Assembly: GCA_003599275.1 (NCBI GenBank)
Contig: QZJG01000016.1
Span: 1-53,109 of the forward strand
From: Nitrospiraceae bacterium
GTDB taxonomy: Bacteria > Nitrospirota > Thermodesulfovibrionia > UBA6902
Length of the DNA: 53,109 nt
Reading direction: 5' to 3'
Numbering within the stretch: the stretch's first letter is position 1; the number at the start of each line of letters is the position of its first letter. The position numbers were made by a program, and so were the translations under genes. Below the pieces are notes generated by a model that worked only from the letters and a program-made list of their open reading frames with translations, was not told where the DNA came from and ran no database searches. This document shows, piece after piece, positions 51,569 to 53,109 of this stretch.

Positions 51569-52906
51569 ATGGGAAAAATTGTCCTGCTCAGCAAGGAACC
51601 CGGTCTCAGGAAGGAAATCACGGGAGTACTTCCAAAGGGTCTTAAAGTCGAAGATGATCCTCACGGCAGCGCAATAATCTTCTTTGACATTGATACGCTG
51701 AAGTCCTCTCTCATAAGAGAATTGAGCGAAAAAACCCCCGTGGTCGCCGTGACCAGACAAAAGAGGACCGAGCCGGTCATGGAGGCCGCGGCCTCCGGCG
51801 CTTATGAAACCCTCCAACGACCTTTAAACGCCGCTGATGTGTCCCGTCTGCTTCAGGAGCTTCACGAGCTCAACAACGAGATAAAACATCCGATAGCTGT
51901 TTCAGGGCCTTCCCCTGTTCCCACATGCGCCATAGTCGGTCATTCACCGGTCATTATGGAGACGTGCAAGAAACTCGCGAGACTCGCCCAGGTTGATGTC
52001 CCCGTGCTGATTACCGGAGAGACAGGCACCGGCAAGGAGCTCTTCGCCGAATCTATCGCGCAGCTTTCCTCCCGTTTCGGCAAGCCCTTTGTTGTGGTGA
52101 ATTGCGCCGCCATCCCCGAGACGCTTCTTGAGTCCGAGCTCTTCGGTTTTGAAAAAGGCTCTTTTACAGGGGCGCTCGCAGCCAAAGACGGGATGTTGAA
52201 GATAGCGGACGGGGGCTGCGTATTTTTCGATGAGGTCGGGGAACTGCCGCTTTCGCTGCAGGGAAAGCTTCTGAGATTTCTTCAGACCCGTGCCTTTTAT
52301 CCCATAGGAAGCACAAAAGAGGTCGAGGTGGACGTGCGCGTAATTTCCGCCACGAACAGGGACATGGCGTCGATGGTCAGGGAAAGAAAATTCAGGGAGG
52401 ATTTATATCACAGGCTTCGGGTCGCAGCCATACACGTGCCGCCTTTAAGGGAGCGGAAGGAAGACCTTCTTCCACTGGTACAGTTCTTCATTAACCGGTA
52501 TAAGCATACCGCTTCGCGACAGATAAAAGGTATTACCAGGGCCTTTTTCAAAAAACTTGACTCCTACGACTGGCCCGGAAATATCCGGGAGCTCGAAAAC
52601 TCGATACGCTCCGCCATCGCGCTGAGCAAGACGCATTATCTCACTACATTAGAGCTGAAAGAACTCGGCGAATACCCCCTGTCGGGCGGCAGGCCCGGAC
52701 ATCCGGAAACCCTTTCATCCGCGATAATACCTTTCCTGAAAAACGCCATGCGGAACAAGGAAAGGAACATATATGAAAAAATACACGCTGAAGTGGACAA
52801 GTCTGTTTTTGAATATGTTCTTTCCGTCACCAAAGAAAACCAGTCGGAGGCCGCGCGAGTTCTGGGGATTAACAGGTTGACGTTGAGGAAGAAGCTGAAA
52901 TACTGA
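51569..52906 (+). CDS. Sigma-54 dependent transcriptional activator with a degenerate receiver
   Basis: A 445-residue NtrC-family activator. Residues 1-95 resemble a receiver (KIVLLSKEPGLRKEI, later TPVVAVTRQK, SGAYETLQRPL) but lack the paired acidic residues, so it is probably not phosphorylated in the usual way. The AAA+ domain has Walker A GETGTGKE, the sigma-54 contact loop GSFTGA (normally GAFTGA), Walker B VFFDEVGELP, and FREDLYHRL. The C-terminus is a Fis-type helix-turn-helix (ENQSEAARVLGINRLTLRKK). The ATG at 51569 fits the receiver start; 51542 is an alternative. It is divergent from a gene with a sigma-54 promoter. Confidence 0.93.
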   Translation: MGKIVLLSKEPGLRKEITGVLPKGLKVEDDPHGSAIIFFDIDTLKSSLIRELSEKTPVVAVTRQKRTEPVMEAAASGAYETLQRPLNAADVSRLLQELHELNNEIKHPIAVSGPSPVPTCAIVGHSPVIMETCKKLARLAQVDVPVLITGETGTGKELFAESIAQLSSRFGKPFVVVNCAAIPETLLESELFGFEKGSFTGALAAKDGMLKIADGGCVFFDEVGELPLSLQGKLLRFLQTRAFYPIGSTKEVEVDVRVISATNRDMASMVRERKFREDLYHRLRVAAIHVPPLRERKEDLLPLVQFFINRYKHTASRQIKGITRAFFKKLDSYDWPGNIRELENSIRSAIALSKTHYLTTLELKELGEYPLSGGRPGHPETLSSAIIPFLKNAMRNKERNIYEKIHAEVDKSVFEYVLSVTKENQSEAARVLGINRLTLRKKLKY

Positions 52907-53109
52907 GATGTGGCAGGGCAAACCGTAGGGGCATTGCACGACGTATTAAATCCATGCATAACCTTCACAATCTTATCAAATAAGTTCCATCAATATGGGG
53001 GTAGTCCAACCTCAAGACAACCACTGCTCAAAAAGTGTCCTGTGGCACTCGTTCACGTGCATCTGATGGATACTAATTAAGGCCTCCACCATGATGCTGC
53101 AATGCAGTA

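Noticed and set aside
53043..53060. TGGCAC...GTGC sigma-54-like sequence near the right edge
   Set aside because: Spacing between GG and GC is 13 bp, too long, and no gene start follows inside the window.

Overview
The window reads as chromosome of a free-living, flagellated, Gram-negative bacterium with a mid-range GC content. Lipoprotein signals, a PEP-CTERM protein, a ferredoxin-fused ETF, a Two-CW sensor kinase, a TatD/radical-SAM fusion and the order ilvD-ilvB-ilvN-ilvC-psd-pssA-leuA together suggest a Nitrospirota (Thermodesulfovibrionia-like) or deltaproteobacterial-grade organism. That placement is inference; no rRNA or marker gene is present. I saw no tRNA, rRNA, CRISPR array, transposase or phage gene.

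Layout. 1-2 kb: small plus-strand genes (MBL-fold pieces, cupin, YciI, Tag). 2-4.8 kb: a minus-strand operon of three predicted lipoproteins (M48 protease, unknown, TPR). 4.9-13.8 kb: a signalling region with two operons, each pairing a periplasmic substrate-binding protein with a membrane signalling enzyme (histidine kinase; diguanylate cyclase), plus an AlkD-like glycosylase. 13.8-16.3 kb: a multicopper-oxidase remnant, arsM, and a PEP-CTERM protein behind a sigma-54 type promoter. 16.3-20.1 kb: an HD-GYP response regulator, a glycogen-synthase-like enzyme and a second GGDEF protein. 20.1-24.6 kb: livHMG, a damaged livF, and livK. 24.8-28.6 kb: etfB-etfA-fabD-lipA operon. 28.8-30.7 kb: phosphodiesterase-superfamily enzyme. 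30.9-39.0 kb: chemotaxis operon (HEAT protein, cheR, small ORF, two receivers, cheA, a cheW-cheZ fusion, cheW, cheB). 39.0-40.4 kb: TatD/radical SAM. 40.6-50.1 kb: branched-chain amino-acid and phosphatidylethanolamine synthesis. 50.1-52.9 kb: patatin lipoprotein, an unknown small protein behind a sigma-54 promoter, and a divergent sigma-54 activator. The last 200 bases (52907-53109) show no gene I can support.

How they fit together. Sigma-28-type promoters with the same 16-nt spacer (TAAA-N16-NCCGATNN) precede the chemotaxis operon, the binding-protein/kinase operon and a GGDEF gene. This suggests that chemotaxis, ligand sensing and cyclic-di-GMP turnover are transcribed with the flagellar programme. 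The most unusual protein is a CheW domain fused to a CheZ phosphatase, which would place CheY-P dephosphorylation inside the receptor array. Many spacers carry dispersed repeats, including a variable heptamer (TNACTNN) that has also entered the coding region of the damaged livF.
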